Positions 51,313-59,353 of a DNA stretch of 64,000 bases are shown one piece after another. Origin of the DNA: Tepidiforma bonchosmolovskayae (GTDB lineage: Bacteria > Chloroflexota > Dehalococcoidia > Tepidiformales > Tepidiformaceae); the NCBI RefSeq assembly GCF_008838325.1, contig NZ_CP042829.1:372001-436000 (forward strand), written 5' to 3'. The translations under genes and the position numbers were made by a program. Position 1 is the first letter of the stretch; each line of letters starts with the position of its first letter. The notes below the pieces were generated by a model that searched no databases, was not told the origin of the DNA, and saw nothing but the letters and a program-made list of their open reading frames with translations.

Positions 51313-52230
51313 ATGACGTGGGCGAAGCTCTCCGATGACTTCTGGTGCCACCCAAAGATCGCCGGGCTCTCTGACAGGGCTTTCCGCCTGCATGTCAATG
51401 CGATCTGCTGGTCAGCTGCGCTGGAGACGGACGGCGTCATCGAGCCTGGCATCCTGCCGTCCCTGCGCGGGACGCAGGCAGCTGTGAGGGAGCTCGAACG
51501 TGCCGGACTCTGGGAGCGCGTGGATGGCGGCTGGGCCATCCACGACTTCCTGTGCTACAACCCATCGCGCTCCTCGCTCGAGGAGCGCCGCTCCAGGCGG
51601 GCGCAGGCTGGACGCATGGGCGCCGCTCGGCGATGGCAGGAGACACCGTCAGACCATGGCACCAGCCATTCCTTATCTATAGGCAGTGACACGTCCACGG
51701 CGATGGCAACCGGGATGGCAAATGCCATGGCAAATGCCATACCAGATGCCACAGCTGGTGCCATGCCGGGTGCCATGACCAATGACCGTGACATGTCCAT
51801 GCACCCGTACCCGATCCCGATCCCGTACCCGGAATGTGACTCCTCCTCGCTTCGCTCGTCGTCGTCACATTCGGCGCGCGCGTCGCGCGCTGCTGACGAC
51901 GACGACCGGTCTCCGCCCTCGAGCGACGACTGGCTGGATGCGCCGGATGAGCCGCCCGAGGTGCGCGAAATCCGCGACCTCGTGCTCACTGCAATGCCGC
52001 GGAAATACGCCGCGGACCCGCTGACGTTCGACGAGGCTGCGCAGCTCGGGCGCGACTACGCCGGCGCCCACGAGCTGGTCGCCCAGGCAATCGCCGAGTG
52101 CCGGCGCCGGCGCCAGCTCCCATTCCCGCGGAATCTCCGCGGCATTCTCCAGGAGGCTCGACGCGATGACTCACCTCGGGACGATCCTGTCCTCGCTCAG
52201 CTCCGGGCAATCGGCGCGCTCGTGGAGTGA
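51313..52230 (+). CDS. phage replisome organizer / replication initiation protein
   Basis: 305 aa. N-terminal domain MTWAKLSDDFWCHPKIAGLSDRAFRLHVNAICWSA ... ELERAGLWERVDGGWAIHDFLCYN is the wHTH start common to phage replisome organizers. The middle is unusual: four-residue units (MATG MANA MANA IPDA TAGA MPGA) encoded by 12-bp iterons, then a PYPIPIPYP patch and a Ser/Asp-rich linker. The C-terminal helical domain (VREIRDLVLTAMP ... AIAECRRRRQLPFPRNLRGIL) resembles DnaD/loader-contact domains. The 3' end overlaps the DnaC-like gene by 65 bp. Confidence 0.75.
   Translation: MTWAKLSDDFWCHPKIAGLSDRAFRLHVNAICWSAALETDGVIEPGILPSLRGTQAAVRELERAGLWERVDGGWAIHDFLCYNPSRSSLEERRSRRAQAGRMGAARRWQETPSDHGTSHSLSIGSDTSTAMATGMANAMANAIPDATAGAMPGAMTNDRDMSMHPYPIPIPYPECDSSSLRSSSSHSARASRAADDDDRSPPSSDDWLDAPDEPPEVREIRDLVLTAMPRKYAADPLTFDEAAQLGRDYAGAHELVAQAIAECRRRRQLPFPRNLRGILQEARRDDSPRDDPVLAQLRAIGALVE
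51703..51786 (+). repeat. 12-bp iterons, candidate phage replication origin
   Basis: Seven head-to-tail 12-bp units inside the replisome organizer: ATGGCAACCGGG, two exact ATGGCAAATGCC (51715-51738), then degenerate ATACCAGATGCC, ACAGCTGGTGCC, ATGCCGGGTGCC, ATGACCAATGAC. An A/T-rich stretch (51668-51683, TTCCTTATCTATAGG) lies just upstream and could be the unwinding element. In-gene iterons in the initiator are the arrangement of lambda O and many siphovirus origins. Confidence 0.6.
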
Positions 52231-52981
52231 CCCGGTCGTCTGCCCCGGCTGCGGCTCTGACGACGTCGAGCCTCCGGAGCTGCGGCACCGGTGCTGCGTC
52301 TGCCGCGACGCCGGGCGCATCCGCCGGAGCTGGCCAGTCGGGCATGCGCAGTTCGGTCGCTCTGAGCTCTGCCCGGCGTGCAGCGGCGTGAGCGCACGCG
52401 GCAGCTCTCCTCCGCCGCCGCCCGAGGCGCGGCTTCGCATCCCGGCGCGCTACGCCCAGGCCCGCATCGCCAACTGGGAGCCGCCGGATGGTGGACCGCG
52501 CCGCGCAGCCGAGGCCTACGTCGCATCGTGGCCGCCGCCGAAACCGGTGCTGCTCCTCGCGGGCGACCGCGGCGTCGGCAAGACGCACCTTGCCTGCGGC
52601 ATCCTCCGCGAGGTGCTGGCCCGCCACGGTGTGCAGGGTCAGTTCTGGCCGGTGGTCGACCTGCTCGACCGCCTGCGCCGCACGGCCGACCCCGACCGAG
52701 CGACCGAGTCGCTCGACGACGTGCAGGAGCAGATGCTGCGCGTGCCGCTGCTGGTGCTGGATGACCTCGGCGCCCACCGCGGCACCGAGTGGGCAGAGGA
52801 GCGCCTGTTCGGGCTCATCGACGCCCGCTACCGGGACTCGCTGCCCATGGTGGTGACAACGAACCTGACGCTGCAGGAGCTGGCGCCGCGGGTCAGGTCG
52901 CGGCTGGTCGACACCGCGTCGTCGGTCGTGGTGCAGGTCTCAGGGCCAGACCGGCGGATGACGCCGCGAGGTGCCGCATGA
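52166..52981 (+). CDS. DnaC-like helicase loader ATPase
   Basis: 271 aa. N-terminal zinc ribbon (CPGCGSDD ... CCVCRDAG ... CPAC), then an AAA+ domain: Walker A AGDRGVGKTHLACGIL, Walker B LLVLDDLGAHRGTEWAEERLF, sensor TTNLTLQEL, arginine finger region RVRSRLVDTAS. Loads the host helicase at the phage origin next to it. ATG 52166 lies inside the previous gene; the next gene overlaps the stop. Confidence 0.88.
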   Translation: MTHLGTILSSLSSGQSARSWSDPVVCPGCGSDDVEPPELRHRCCVCRDAGRIRRSWPVGHAQFGRSELCPACSGVSARGSSPPPPPEARLRIPARYAQARIANWEPPDGGPRRAAEAYVASWPPPKPVLLLAGDRGVGKTHLACGILREVLARHGVQGQFWPVVDLLDRLRRTADPDRATESLDDVQEQMLRVPLLVLDDLGAHRGTEWAEERLFGLIDARYRDSLPMVVTTNLTLQELAPRVRSRLVDTASSVVVQVSGPDRRMTPRGAA

Positions 52982-53067
52982 AAGGCTGTTGCCATGCCTG
53001 CCGGCGGGATGAAAGGTTCGGGCCGCAACCTTGCAGCGTGCGGCGCGTCTCGGGAGGTGCCGCATGA
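52978..53067 (+). CDS. tiny Cys-rich protein
   Basis: 29 aa: MKGCCHACRRDERFGPQPC, with C-C-x2-C and a later C, a possible mini zinc site. It exactly fills the space between loader and next gene with ATGA overlaps on both sides, which is the argument for translation. No known family. Confidence 0.4.
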   Translation: MKGCCHACRRDERFGPQPCSVRRVSGGAA

Positions 53068-53306
53068 GTGCCGCGCCTGTGACGGTGCCGGTCGAGGAGG
53101 TGCGGCTCGAGGGAGGCGCCGTCCTCCGCTGCGAGCCGGTCAGGGACGAGGTTGGCCGCCTGCGGCTGGTGCTGCGGCTCTATCCGGCGCCGGCGGCCAA
53201 GCGGTTCGGGCCGCTGAGCATCACGGTCGCGTGGCTGACTGCGCGCCAGGCCCGCGCGCTCGTCGATGCGCTCGACAACCTGCTCGTGGAGCACATGGAT
53301 GGCTGA
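53064..53306 (+). CDS. hypothetical phage protein
   Basis: 80 aa, beta-rich first half (VEEVRLEGGAVLRCEPVRDEVGRLRLVLRLYP) and a helix with RQARALVDALDNLL. Not recognised. Overlaps RusA by 8 bp. Confidence 0.6.
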   Translation: MSAAPVTVPVEEVRLEGGAVLRCEPVRDEVGRLRLVLRLYPAPAAKRFGPLSITVAWLTARQARALVDALDNLLVEHMDG

Positions 53307-53688
53307 CGTGCTGGAGCTGCAGTTGCCGCTGCCGCCGCGTGAGGCGAGCCCGAACAACCACGCCTCTCGGCTGGCGAGGATGCGCGCCATCGGCGGCTAC
53401 CGGGCGGCCGTCGGCGTCATCGCACGCCAGGCTGCCGCGCGATGCGGCTGGCGTGGTGACCGCCCGGTGCGGCTGTCGCTGACGTTTGGCCTGCGCGGGG
53501 GCGCAGATGGGCACTACCGTCCCGGCGACCCCGACAACGCGCTGGCGTCATGCAAGCCGCTGCTCGACGGGCTCGTCGACGCAGGGGTCATCGTCGACGA
53601 CTCGTGGCGGTGGCTCGAGATCGGATCCATCCGGTGCGACCGGGATGCTGGCCCGGGCGTGCTGGTGCAGCTGGAGGTGATCGAGTGA
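53299..53688 (+). CDS. RusA-family Holliday junction resolvase
   Basis: 129 aa. LQLPLPPREASPNNH start, and the acidic core HYRPGDPDNALASCKPLLDGLVDAGVIVDDSWRWLEI with the DxDN-x4-K-x3-D-x11-DD pattern that coordinates Mg. Resolves branched DNA from phage recombination/replication. Coupled to neighbours. Confidence 0.88.
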   Translation: MADVLELQLPLPPREASPNNHASRLARMRAIGGYRAAVGVIARQAAARCGWRGDRPVRLSLTFGLRGGADGHYRPGDPDNALASCKPLLDGLVDAGVIVDDSWRWLEIGSIRCDRDAGPGVLVQLEVIE

Positions 53689-53900
53689 GCATCGACTGGG
53701 GCTGGCTGGCAGCGACCTACGCCGGCTGGCGCATCGCTGGGCTGCGGGCCAGCGGCACCCGCGACCGGCAGGAGCTGGTGCTGACGCTCGAGCGCGAGGT
53801 GCCGGTGGGGCTGCCGGCGCTGCGGCTCGACGCCGACCCGGCAGACTGGGAGGGGCTGGAGGACGAGCTCGCCATCTGGAGGGGGCGAGATGTGGATTGA
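53685..53900 (+). CDS. hypothetical phage protein
   Basis: 71 aa, GTG start overlapping the rusA stop. WGWLAATYAGWRIAGLRASGTRD then an acidic end. Not recognised. Confidence 0.55.
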   Translation: MSIDWGWLAATYAGWRIAGLRASGTRDRQELVLTLEREVPVGLPALRLDADPADWEGLEDELAIWRGRDVD

Positions 53901-54423
53901 CGTCGGCCGACGGGATGTGCACCTGGTGGACGGCTGGGACACGCTCGGCCCGCGCCGCGTCGAGCCGGCTCACGCTGGTCCGTGCTCGATGCCGGGGTGC
54001 CAGCGGCAGGGAGAGCATGAGGGGCTCTGCGGCCGGCATTTCTGGCGGGCCACGTCTCGCGAGCAGGTAACGCCGCTTCAGGCGGTCGGCGAGATCCAGA
54101 CGCCGTGGATGCGCCACACGGCTGGGCGGCTGGCGGACGCCTACCTCGCCGCCGTCGAGCTCGTGCAGGGTGTGCCGCTCAACCGGTGGGTGCTGCTCAG
54201 CCGCGTGTTCGACCAGCCGGAGCCGGTGCGGAGACGTGTGCGGACCATCCTGTCGCTGGCGGCCGGCAGGGACGGTCTGCAGGTCGAGACCGGGCACCAG
54301 TACCGGCTGCGCGTCACCGATCGGCAGGCCGCCGTCGACTCGCTCGAGGAGACGGCGCTGGCGACTCACTACTGGCGGCAGGCGGTGGCGGAGCTGGCCG
54401 CCCGGCGCGGGGGCCGATGCTGA
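53890..54423 (+). CDS. hypothetical phage protein with Cys/His cluster
   Basis: 177 aa. Near residues 30-50, CSMPGCQRQGEHEGLCGRHFWRA looks like a small zinc-binding CxxxC-x8-C-x2-H motif seen in phage HNH-associated proteins. The rest is helical. Function unknown. Overlaps both neighbours. Confidence 0.62.
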   Translation: MWIDVGRRDVHLVDGWDTLGPRRVEPAHAGPCSMPGCQRQGEHEGLCGRHFWRATSREQVTPLQAVGEIQTPWMRHTAGRLADAYLAAVELVQGVPLNRWVLLSRVFDQPEPVRRRVRTILSLAAGRDGLQVETGHQYRLRVTDRQAAVDSLEETALATHYWRQAVAELAARRGGRC

Positions 54424-54797
54424 CGCAGATGCTGACGCCGATGCAGGAGTGGGTGCTCGCGATTCTCCGGCAGTCGCCGTGCGTCCCGGTACGTGCGGAG
54501 GACATCGCTGCCGAGACCGGGCTGAGCGTGGCCGGGGTCAGGCACTGCGTCCGGGCGCTGCAGACGTGGGGGGAGGACATCAGGTCGACCCCGGGCCCAT
54601 GGGGGGGGTATGCGTGGTTTCCGGGGGAGGGGGGGGTCGAGGCGACCCCAGGGGGGGAGTATGTCTGCGTCGAGTGCGGGACTGTGTTCTCGGCCGCGGC
54701 GGGCGGTAGGGCGCGGGCTGCCCACCGGTTCTGCTCGTTCAGCTGCGCGGCATCGTGGCGCTGGCGTCAGTGTCGGCGCCGGCAGGGGTTGCGGTGA
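54417..54797 (+). CDS. hypothetical protein: winged helix plus zinc ribbon
   Basis: 126 aa. MQEWVLAILRQSPCVPVRAEDIAAETGLSVAGVRHCVRAL is a wHTH-like start. The C-terminus YVCVECGTVFS ... HRFCSFSCAASWRWRQC is a C-x2-C ... C-x3-C treble-clef-like finger. Two in-frame ATGs at the start (54417, 54429). TGATG junction with the HNH gene. DNA-binding is inferred. Confidence 0.6.
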   Translation: MLTQMLTPMQEWVLAILRQSPCVPVRAEDIAAETGLSVAGVRHCVRALQTWGEDIRSTPGPWGGYAWFPGEGGVEATPGGEYVCVECGTVFSAAAGGRARAAHRFCSFSCAASWRWRQCRRRQGLR

Positions 54798-55117
54798 TGC
54801 CGGCGCGGCTGTGTCTCCGGTGCGGTCAGCGGACGCAGTCGGGATCGCTCTGCGCGAGGTGCGCCGCCCTCGAGGTGACGTCTGGTTCGCCGGCGGCTGT
54901 GCCGACCGGATCCGGCTGGCGCTGGCAACGGCTGCGCGAGCAGGTGCTGGCGCGCGACGGCGGGCGATGCCAGCTGTGCGGCCAGCCGGCGCAGCAGGTC
55001 GACCACATCGTCCCGCGGGCGGACGGTGGGAGCGACGCGCTCGACAACCTCCGCGCGGTATGCGGCAGGTGCCATCGCATCGTGACGAGAGCTTGGCGAA
55101 GACGGAGGGGGAGTTGA
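54797..55117 (+). CDS. HNH endonuclease
   Basis: 106 aa. N-terminal CLRCGQRTQSGSLCARC finger, then the HNH core CQLCGQPAQQVDHIVPRADGGSDALDNLRAVCGRCH: first His-containing VDH, Asn in DNLRA, and CxxCH at the end. HNH proteins next to terminase are part of the packaging machinery in many cos-type HK97-like phages. ATG 54797 chosen by TGATG overlap; an upstream start at 54755 is in the previous gene. Confidence 0.88.
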   Translation: MPARLCLRCGQRTQSGSLCARCAALEVTSGSPAAVPTGSGWRWQRLREQVLARDGGRCQLCGQPAQQVDHIVPRADGGSDALDNLRAVCGRCHRIVTRAWRRRRGS

Positions 55118-55232
55118 GAAGTTTGGAAGCTTTGGCGGAAGCGCGGCCCCCAACCCAAAATCGCGCGCGTCCACCTTCGCCCTTCCCCCGGCCAGCGAGG
55201 TGCTTGCGGCCCGGGGAGCCGAGGCGGTAGCG
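55118..55232. other. non-coding gap between HNH and terminase genes, possible cos region
   Basis: Largest gap of the otherwise overlapping late region. Contains TTTGG-AAGC-TTTGG direct repeats at its left end and a C-rich/G-rich right part. In related phages cos lies near HNH/small terminase, so this is the best candidate here, but no nick sites can be told from sequence. Confidence 0.25.
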
Positions 55233-55820
55233 ATGCCGGCACGGCGCCAGAAGCCTGTCGAGCTGCTCGCCAACAAGCGGGGCGGTCGTGCGAGGGCCTT
55301 GCAGGTCGTCGATGACGGCGACCGGACCGTGCCGTCCCTCCCCCGGCAGCTGCGGCATGTCGGCCCTGCCGGCCGGCAGGCCTGGCGGGAGTTCTGGGGC
55401 TCGGCCGTGCGGGCCGCGGTCGAGCTCCCGGCTGATGCTGCCCTTCTGCGGGACTACGTTCTGCTCGTCGATGAGCAGGAACGGCTGCGGGCGCGGATGG
55501 CGGCCGGCGAGATGACCCCGCCGGTGGTCTCGCGGATGGCCCAGGTCGAGCGGCACCTGCACCGGATCCGCGAGCACCTCGGGCTGACGCCGCTCGCGCG
55601 GTTCCGACTCCAGCTGCAGGTGCTCTCCGGCCGCGAGCGCGAGCAGCGGCTGGCCGCCCAGTCGGAGCAGGCGGAGCCGCCGGCGGTGGTGGTGCTCGAT
55701 GAGCCGGCGCCGGAGCCGTGGCGGCCGGGTGGGGTGCAGGCCATCGCCGATGATGACGGCGATGGCAACAGCGACACTGCCGACAGCCAGGCCGCGCCCG
55801 GCGCTGGTGCAGGAGCGTGA
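55233..55820 (+). CDS. terminase small subunit, P27 family
   Basis: 195 aa. RKPVELLANKRGGRARALQVVDDGDRTVPSLPRQLRHVGPAGRQAWREFW, a central helical oligomerisation part (ALLRDYVLLVDEQERLRARM), and a helix pair before LGLTPLARFRLQ, all typical of phage P27-type small terminases. Recognises packaging sites and recruits TerL. Overlaps the large-subunit start. Confidence 0.85.
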   Translation: MPARRQKPVELLANKRGGRARALQVVDDGDRTVPSLPRQLRHVGPAGRQAWREFWGSAVRAAVELPADAALLRDYVLLVDEQERLRARMAAGEMTPPVVSRMAQVERHLHRIREHLGLTPLARFRLQLQVLSGREREQRLAAQSEQAEPPAVVVLDEPAPEPWRPGGVQAIADDDGDGNSDTADSQAAPGAGAGA

Positions 55821-57297
55821 CCGCGAGTACTGGTCGCTCGGCTGGCACGTCATCGACTGGATCGAGCGGCACTGTGTGCTGACCAACGGCGAGTGGACCG
55901 GCCAGCCATTCCGTCTGCTGCCATGGCAGCGCAGGACCATTCAGCGGCTGTTCGAGGTCGACCCGGCGACCGGGCTGCGGAGATACAGGCGGGCGCTGAT
56001 TGGCATCCCACGGAAAAACGGCAAAACCCAGCTCGCCGCGGCGCTCGCACTGTACCTGATGCTGGCCGACGGCGAGCCGTCGGCGGAGGTCTACGCGGCC
56101 GCGTCGAGCGAGGACCAGGCCGGGCTCGTGTTCGAGGCGGCGCGGCGCATCGTCACGATGGGCCCGCTGGCGGCGGCGTGCCAGGTCGGCGCCTCGCGCA
56201 TCACGTCGAGCGCCGACCCGTATAGCTACCTTCAGCGCCTGACAAGCCGCGGGTCGAGCTGGCACGGGCTCAACATCCACGGGGTCATCCTCGACGAGCT
56301 GCACACGTGGACGACTGACGAGCAATCCGAGCTGTGGGCAGCGCTCACGACCGGCTCGGCTGCCCGGCGCCAACCGCTCCAGATCGCCATCACGACCGCC
56401 GGCGTCGACCTGCGGCGGTCGCGCTGCGGGCGCCTCTACCAGCTCGGCCGAGCGATCGAGCGCGGCGAGCAGAAGGACGACTCGTTCTACTTCGAGTGGT
56501 GGGAAGCGCCCGGTGAGCTGGACTACCGCGACCCGGCCGCGTGGAGGGCGGCCAACCCGTCGCTGGGCGTGACGGTCACCGAGTCCTACCTCCGCAGCGA
56601 GCTGGGAGTGGTGCCCGAGGCGGATTTCCGTCGCCTGTACCTCGACCAGTGGGTGTTGGCCGCGCAGCGGTGGCTGCCTCCGGGGGCGTGGGACGCCTGC
56701 ACCGGTGATGCGTCGCTCGTCGACGGTGCCCCGACGTGGGTGGGCTGGGACGCGTCGACGCGCTACGACTCGTCGGCCATCGTCGCGGCGCAGGTGCGCG
56801 AGGACGGGACGGTGGCGGTGCAGGCGCGGGTGTGGTCGCGGCCGCTGGACATGGCCGGCGCCCCGGCTGCCGACTGGCGGATGCCGCTGGACGAGATGGC
56901 CGAGCACCTCCGCGCGCTGGCCGCACGCTACCGGGTCGTCGGGATCGCCTACGACCCGGCGTTTGTGACCTGGGCCGCGAGCGACCTGGAGGCGCAGGGC
57001 CTGCCGATGGTCGAGTGGCCACAGACGGACGCCCGGATGGTCCCGGCCACCCGCGCGGTCTACGAGCTGGTGGTGCAGCGCAGGCTCGTGCACTCGGGCG
57101 ACCAGGTCCTCGCCGCCCACGTCGCCGACGCCGCCCCCTACTACACGCGCTCCGGCGGCACGCGGCTCCGGAAAGCCGGCGGGACGGCGCAGATCGACGC
57201 GGCCATCGCGATGCTGATGGCCGTCAGCATGGCACTCATCGAGGGCGGACAGCACGGGGCGCCGGAGGCTCCGCAGCTGTTCGTGTTCGAGGTCTAG
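55750..57297 (+). CDS. terminase large subunit
   Basis: About 515 aa packaging motor. ATPase: PWQ adenine motif (LLPWQRRTIQRLF), Walker A IGIPRKNGKT (residues 85-93), Walker B GVILDELHTW, coupling motif ITTAG. Nuclease: GWDASTRYDSSAIV (first Asp), DPAFVTWAA, and the final Asp in GGTAQIDAAIAMLMA. Start uncertain: ATG 55750, 55753 and 55762 are all within the small-subunit end. Confidence 0.93.
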   Translation: MMTAMATATLPTARPRPALVQERDREYWSLGWHVIDWIERHCVLTNGEWTGQPFRLLPWQRRTIQRLFEVDPATGLRRYRRALIGIPRKNGKTQLAAALALYLMLADGEPSAEVYAAASSEDQAGLVFEAARRIVTMGPLAAACQVGASRITSSADPYSYLQRLTSRGSSWHGLNIHGVILDELHTWTTDEQSELWAALTTGSAARRQPLQIAITTAGVDLRRSRCGRLYQLGRAIERGEQKDDSFYFEWWEAPGELDYRDPAAWRAANPSLGVTVTESYLRSELGVVPEADFRRLYLDQWVLAAQRWLPPGAWDACTGDASLVDGAPTWVGWDASTRYDSSAIVAAQVREDGTVAVQARVWSRPLDMAGAPAADWRMPLDEMAEHLRALAARYRVVGIAYDPAFVTWAASDLEAQGLPMVEWPQTDARMVPATRAVYELVVQRRLVHSGDQVLAAHVADAAPYYTRSGGTRLRKAGGTAQIDAAIAMLMAVSMALIEGGQHGAPEAPQLFVFEV

Positions 57298-57306
57298 GGG
57301 GAGCCC

Positions 57307-58545
57307 ATGGCCTGGTGGGGACGCATGTTCCGGTGGGTCGGCGGGAGCCCGGACCGTACGGAGGAGACGCCGGCGTCAGCGGTCGTCGGCCTGCACTCGC
57401 AGGCAGGCGTCTGGATGGACGAGCAGGCGGCGCTCGCGATGGCGCCCGTCTACCGTGCGGTCACGCTCATCAGCCAGTCGATCGCCGCCATGCCGCTGCG
57501 CATCATGGAGCCGATGCCGGACGGCAGCCGCCGTGTGGCCAACCCGGAGGAGATGGCCGTCCTGTGGAGCCGCCCCAACCCGGAGGAGACCCGGGTGGAG
57601 TTCATCGGCCGCCTGCTCGCGCACCTGCTCATCTGGGGCGATGCGTTCGTGTTCGTCGCCGAGCCGGGCCCGCTCGGCGAGGCGCGCAGGCTCGCGCTCA
57701 TCGAGCCTCCGCGGGTCGACGTCGGCCGCGACGCGCGGGGCGAACGGCTGTACGTGGTCGACGGCCGGTCGTGGCTCGAGTGGCGCGACTGGGTGCGGGG
57801 CAGCCCGCGCCCCGGGTTTGTGCACCTGCGCATCGGCTCACTCGACGGGCTGCGCGGCCGCGGCCCGGTCATGGCCGTGCTGGAGTCCCTCGGCGTCGGC
57901 CGCGCCGCCGAGCTCTACGCGGCGCGGTATTTTGCGTCGGCCGGCGTGCCGGGCGGCATCATCTACGTCTCCGGGCGGCTGTCGCCGGAGGATGCGCGGC
58001 GTCTGGCCGAGCAGTTTGCGGCCGCCCACAGCGGACCCAACGTCCACCGGGTGGCGGTGCTCGACCAGGGGGCGAAATTCGAGTCGCCGGGGGCGGACCC
58101 GGCCTCGTTGCAGCTGCTCGACGTGCGCCGGTTCACCGTCACCGAGGTCGCGCGCGTGTTTGGCATCCCGCCCCACCTGCTCGGCGACGCGTCCCAGTCG
58201 ACCAGCTGGGGCAGCGGGCTGGAGGAGCAGAACCGGGCGTTCATCACGCTCACGCTCCGGCCCTACATCGCATTGCTGGAGTCGGCTCTGACCGACGCGT
58301 TCTGCGCCGGCACCGACTACCTCATCCGCATCGACCCGTCGGCGCTGCTGCAGGGCAACCTCCAGAGCCGATTCGCCGCCTACAACGCCGCGCGGCAGGC
58401 CGGCCTGATGACGATCAACGAGATCCGAGACCTCGAGGATTTGCCCGGCATCGGCGAGGCCGGGGACAACGTCCTCACGCCGCTGAACATGCAGGTCACG
58501 CAGGTGCCGCCGCGCGCCGGCGCCGAGTACATCCCGGAGCAGTGA
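57307..58545 (+). CDS. portal protein, HK97 type
   Basis: 412 aa. MAPVYRAVTLISQSIAAMPLRIME start of the HK97 portal domain, LLIWGDAFVFVA wing, GRGPVMAVLESLGVGRAAELYAARYFASAG, and the stem/crown VARVFGIPPHLLGDASQSTSWGSGLEEQNRAFI block. Forms the dodecameric head vertex. 9 bp after the terminase. Confidence 0.93.
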   Translation: MAWWGRMFRWVGGSPDRTEETPASAVVGLHSQAGVWMDEQAALAMAPVYRAVTLISQSIAAMPLRIMEPMPDGSRRVANPEEMAVLWSRPNPEETRVEFIGRLLAHLLIWGDAFVFVAEPGPLGEARRLALIEPPRVDVGRDARGERLYVVDGRSWLEWRDWVRGSPRPGFVHLRIGSLDGLRGRGPVMAVLESLGVGRAAELYAARYFASAGVPGGIIYVSGRLSPEDARRLAEQFAAAHSGPNVHRVAVLDQGAKFESPGADPASLQLLDVRRFTVTEVARVFGIPPHLLGDASQSTSWGSGLEEQNRAFITLTLRPYIALLESALTDAFCAGTDYLIRIDPSALLQGNLQSRFAAYNAARQAGLMTINEIRDLEDLPGIGEAGDNVLTPLNMQVTQVPPRAGAEYIPEQ

Positions 58546-58546
58546 G

Positions 58547-59353
58547 ATGGGTGACATGCCAGGTCGGACAATCCCAGCGATGGAGATGGAGCAGAAGCTG
58601 TTCTCGGCGGCGGCGCCGCCGGCCGAGGCGACCGGCGAGATCGAGGTCACATGGGCCACGCTGGGCGTGGTCGACCGTGACGGCGACATCATCCTGCCCG
58701 AGGCCGTCCCGGCGGGCAAAACCGTGCCGATCATGCAGTGGGGGCATCGCCTCAGCGACCTGCCGATCGGCGAGGCGACGCTCTCGGTCGAGGGCGAACG
58801 GGCGGTTGCACGCGGGCGCCTGTATCTCGGGACGACGGCTGGCCGCGACCACTACGAGGTGCTCAGGGAGAGGGGCGCCTCCCAGGAGTGGTCGTTCTCC
58901 TACTACGTGACGCGCTCATCGGATGACATCGTCGACGGCAGGGCCGTCAGGGTCATCCAGGCGATGGATGTGCTCGAGGTGTCCCCGGTGCTGGTTGGCG
59001 CCGGTATCGCGACGCGGACCGACTCGCTCAAATCCGCTGGTCGGCCGCTCCGCGATCATGCCGCCGGGTTGCGGGCCGACCTGGCGGACATGGTCGAGCG
59101 CGCAGAGGCGCTGGCTGCCCTGCGCGCCAAGGAGGGGCGCATGCTCTCCGCCGCCAACCGTGCCCTGCTGTCCGACCTGCTCGGCGCACTCCGCGAGGCT
59201 GCTGGCCGGCTCGAGGAGCTGCTGCAGGCGGCGGACCCGCAGGCACCGGGGGACGCCGGCAAGGCCGCAGATGCGCGCGGCATCGTGGTTCCCGCTGCGA
59301 TGCTGGACCGCTACGCGGCGCTCAAATCACTCGCAGAGGAGGTGCTCAGGTGA
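58547..59353 (+). CDS. prohead protease, S78 family
   Basis: 268 aa. GEIEVTWATLGVVDRDGDIILPEAV start, catalytic His H67 in MQWGHRLSDLPIGEA, and catalytic Ser in SQEWSFSYYV (S116 likely). The C-terminal half (about 165-268) is helical and may be a scaffold-like delta domain, since no separate scaffold gene is present. Overlaps the capsid gene (GTGA). Confidence 0.92.
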   Translation: MGDMPGRTIPAMEMEQKLFSAAAPPAEATGEIEVTWATLGVVDRDGDIILPEAVPAGKTVPIMQWGHRLSDLPIGEATLSVEGERAVARGRLYLGTTAGRDHYEVLRERGASQEWSFSYYVTRSSDDIVDGRAVRVIQAMDVLEVSPVLVGAGIATRTDSLKSAGRPLRDHAAGLRADLADMVERAEALAALRAKEGRMLSAANRALLSDLLGALREAAGRLEELLQAADPQAPGDAGKAADARGIVVPAAMLDRYAALKSLAEEVLR

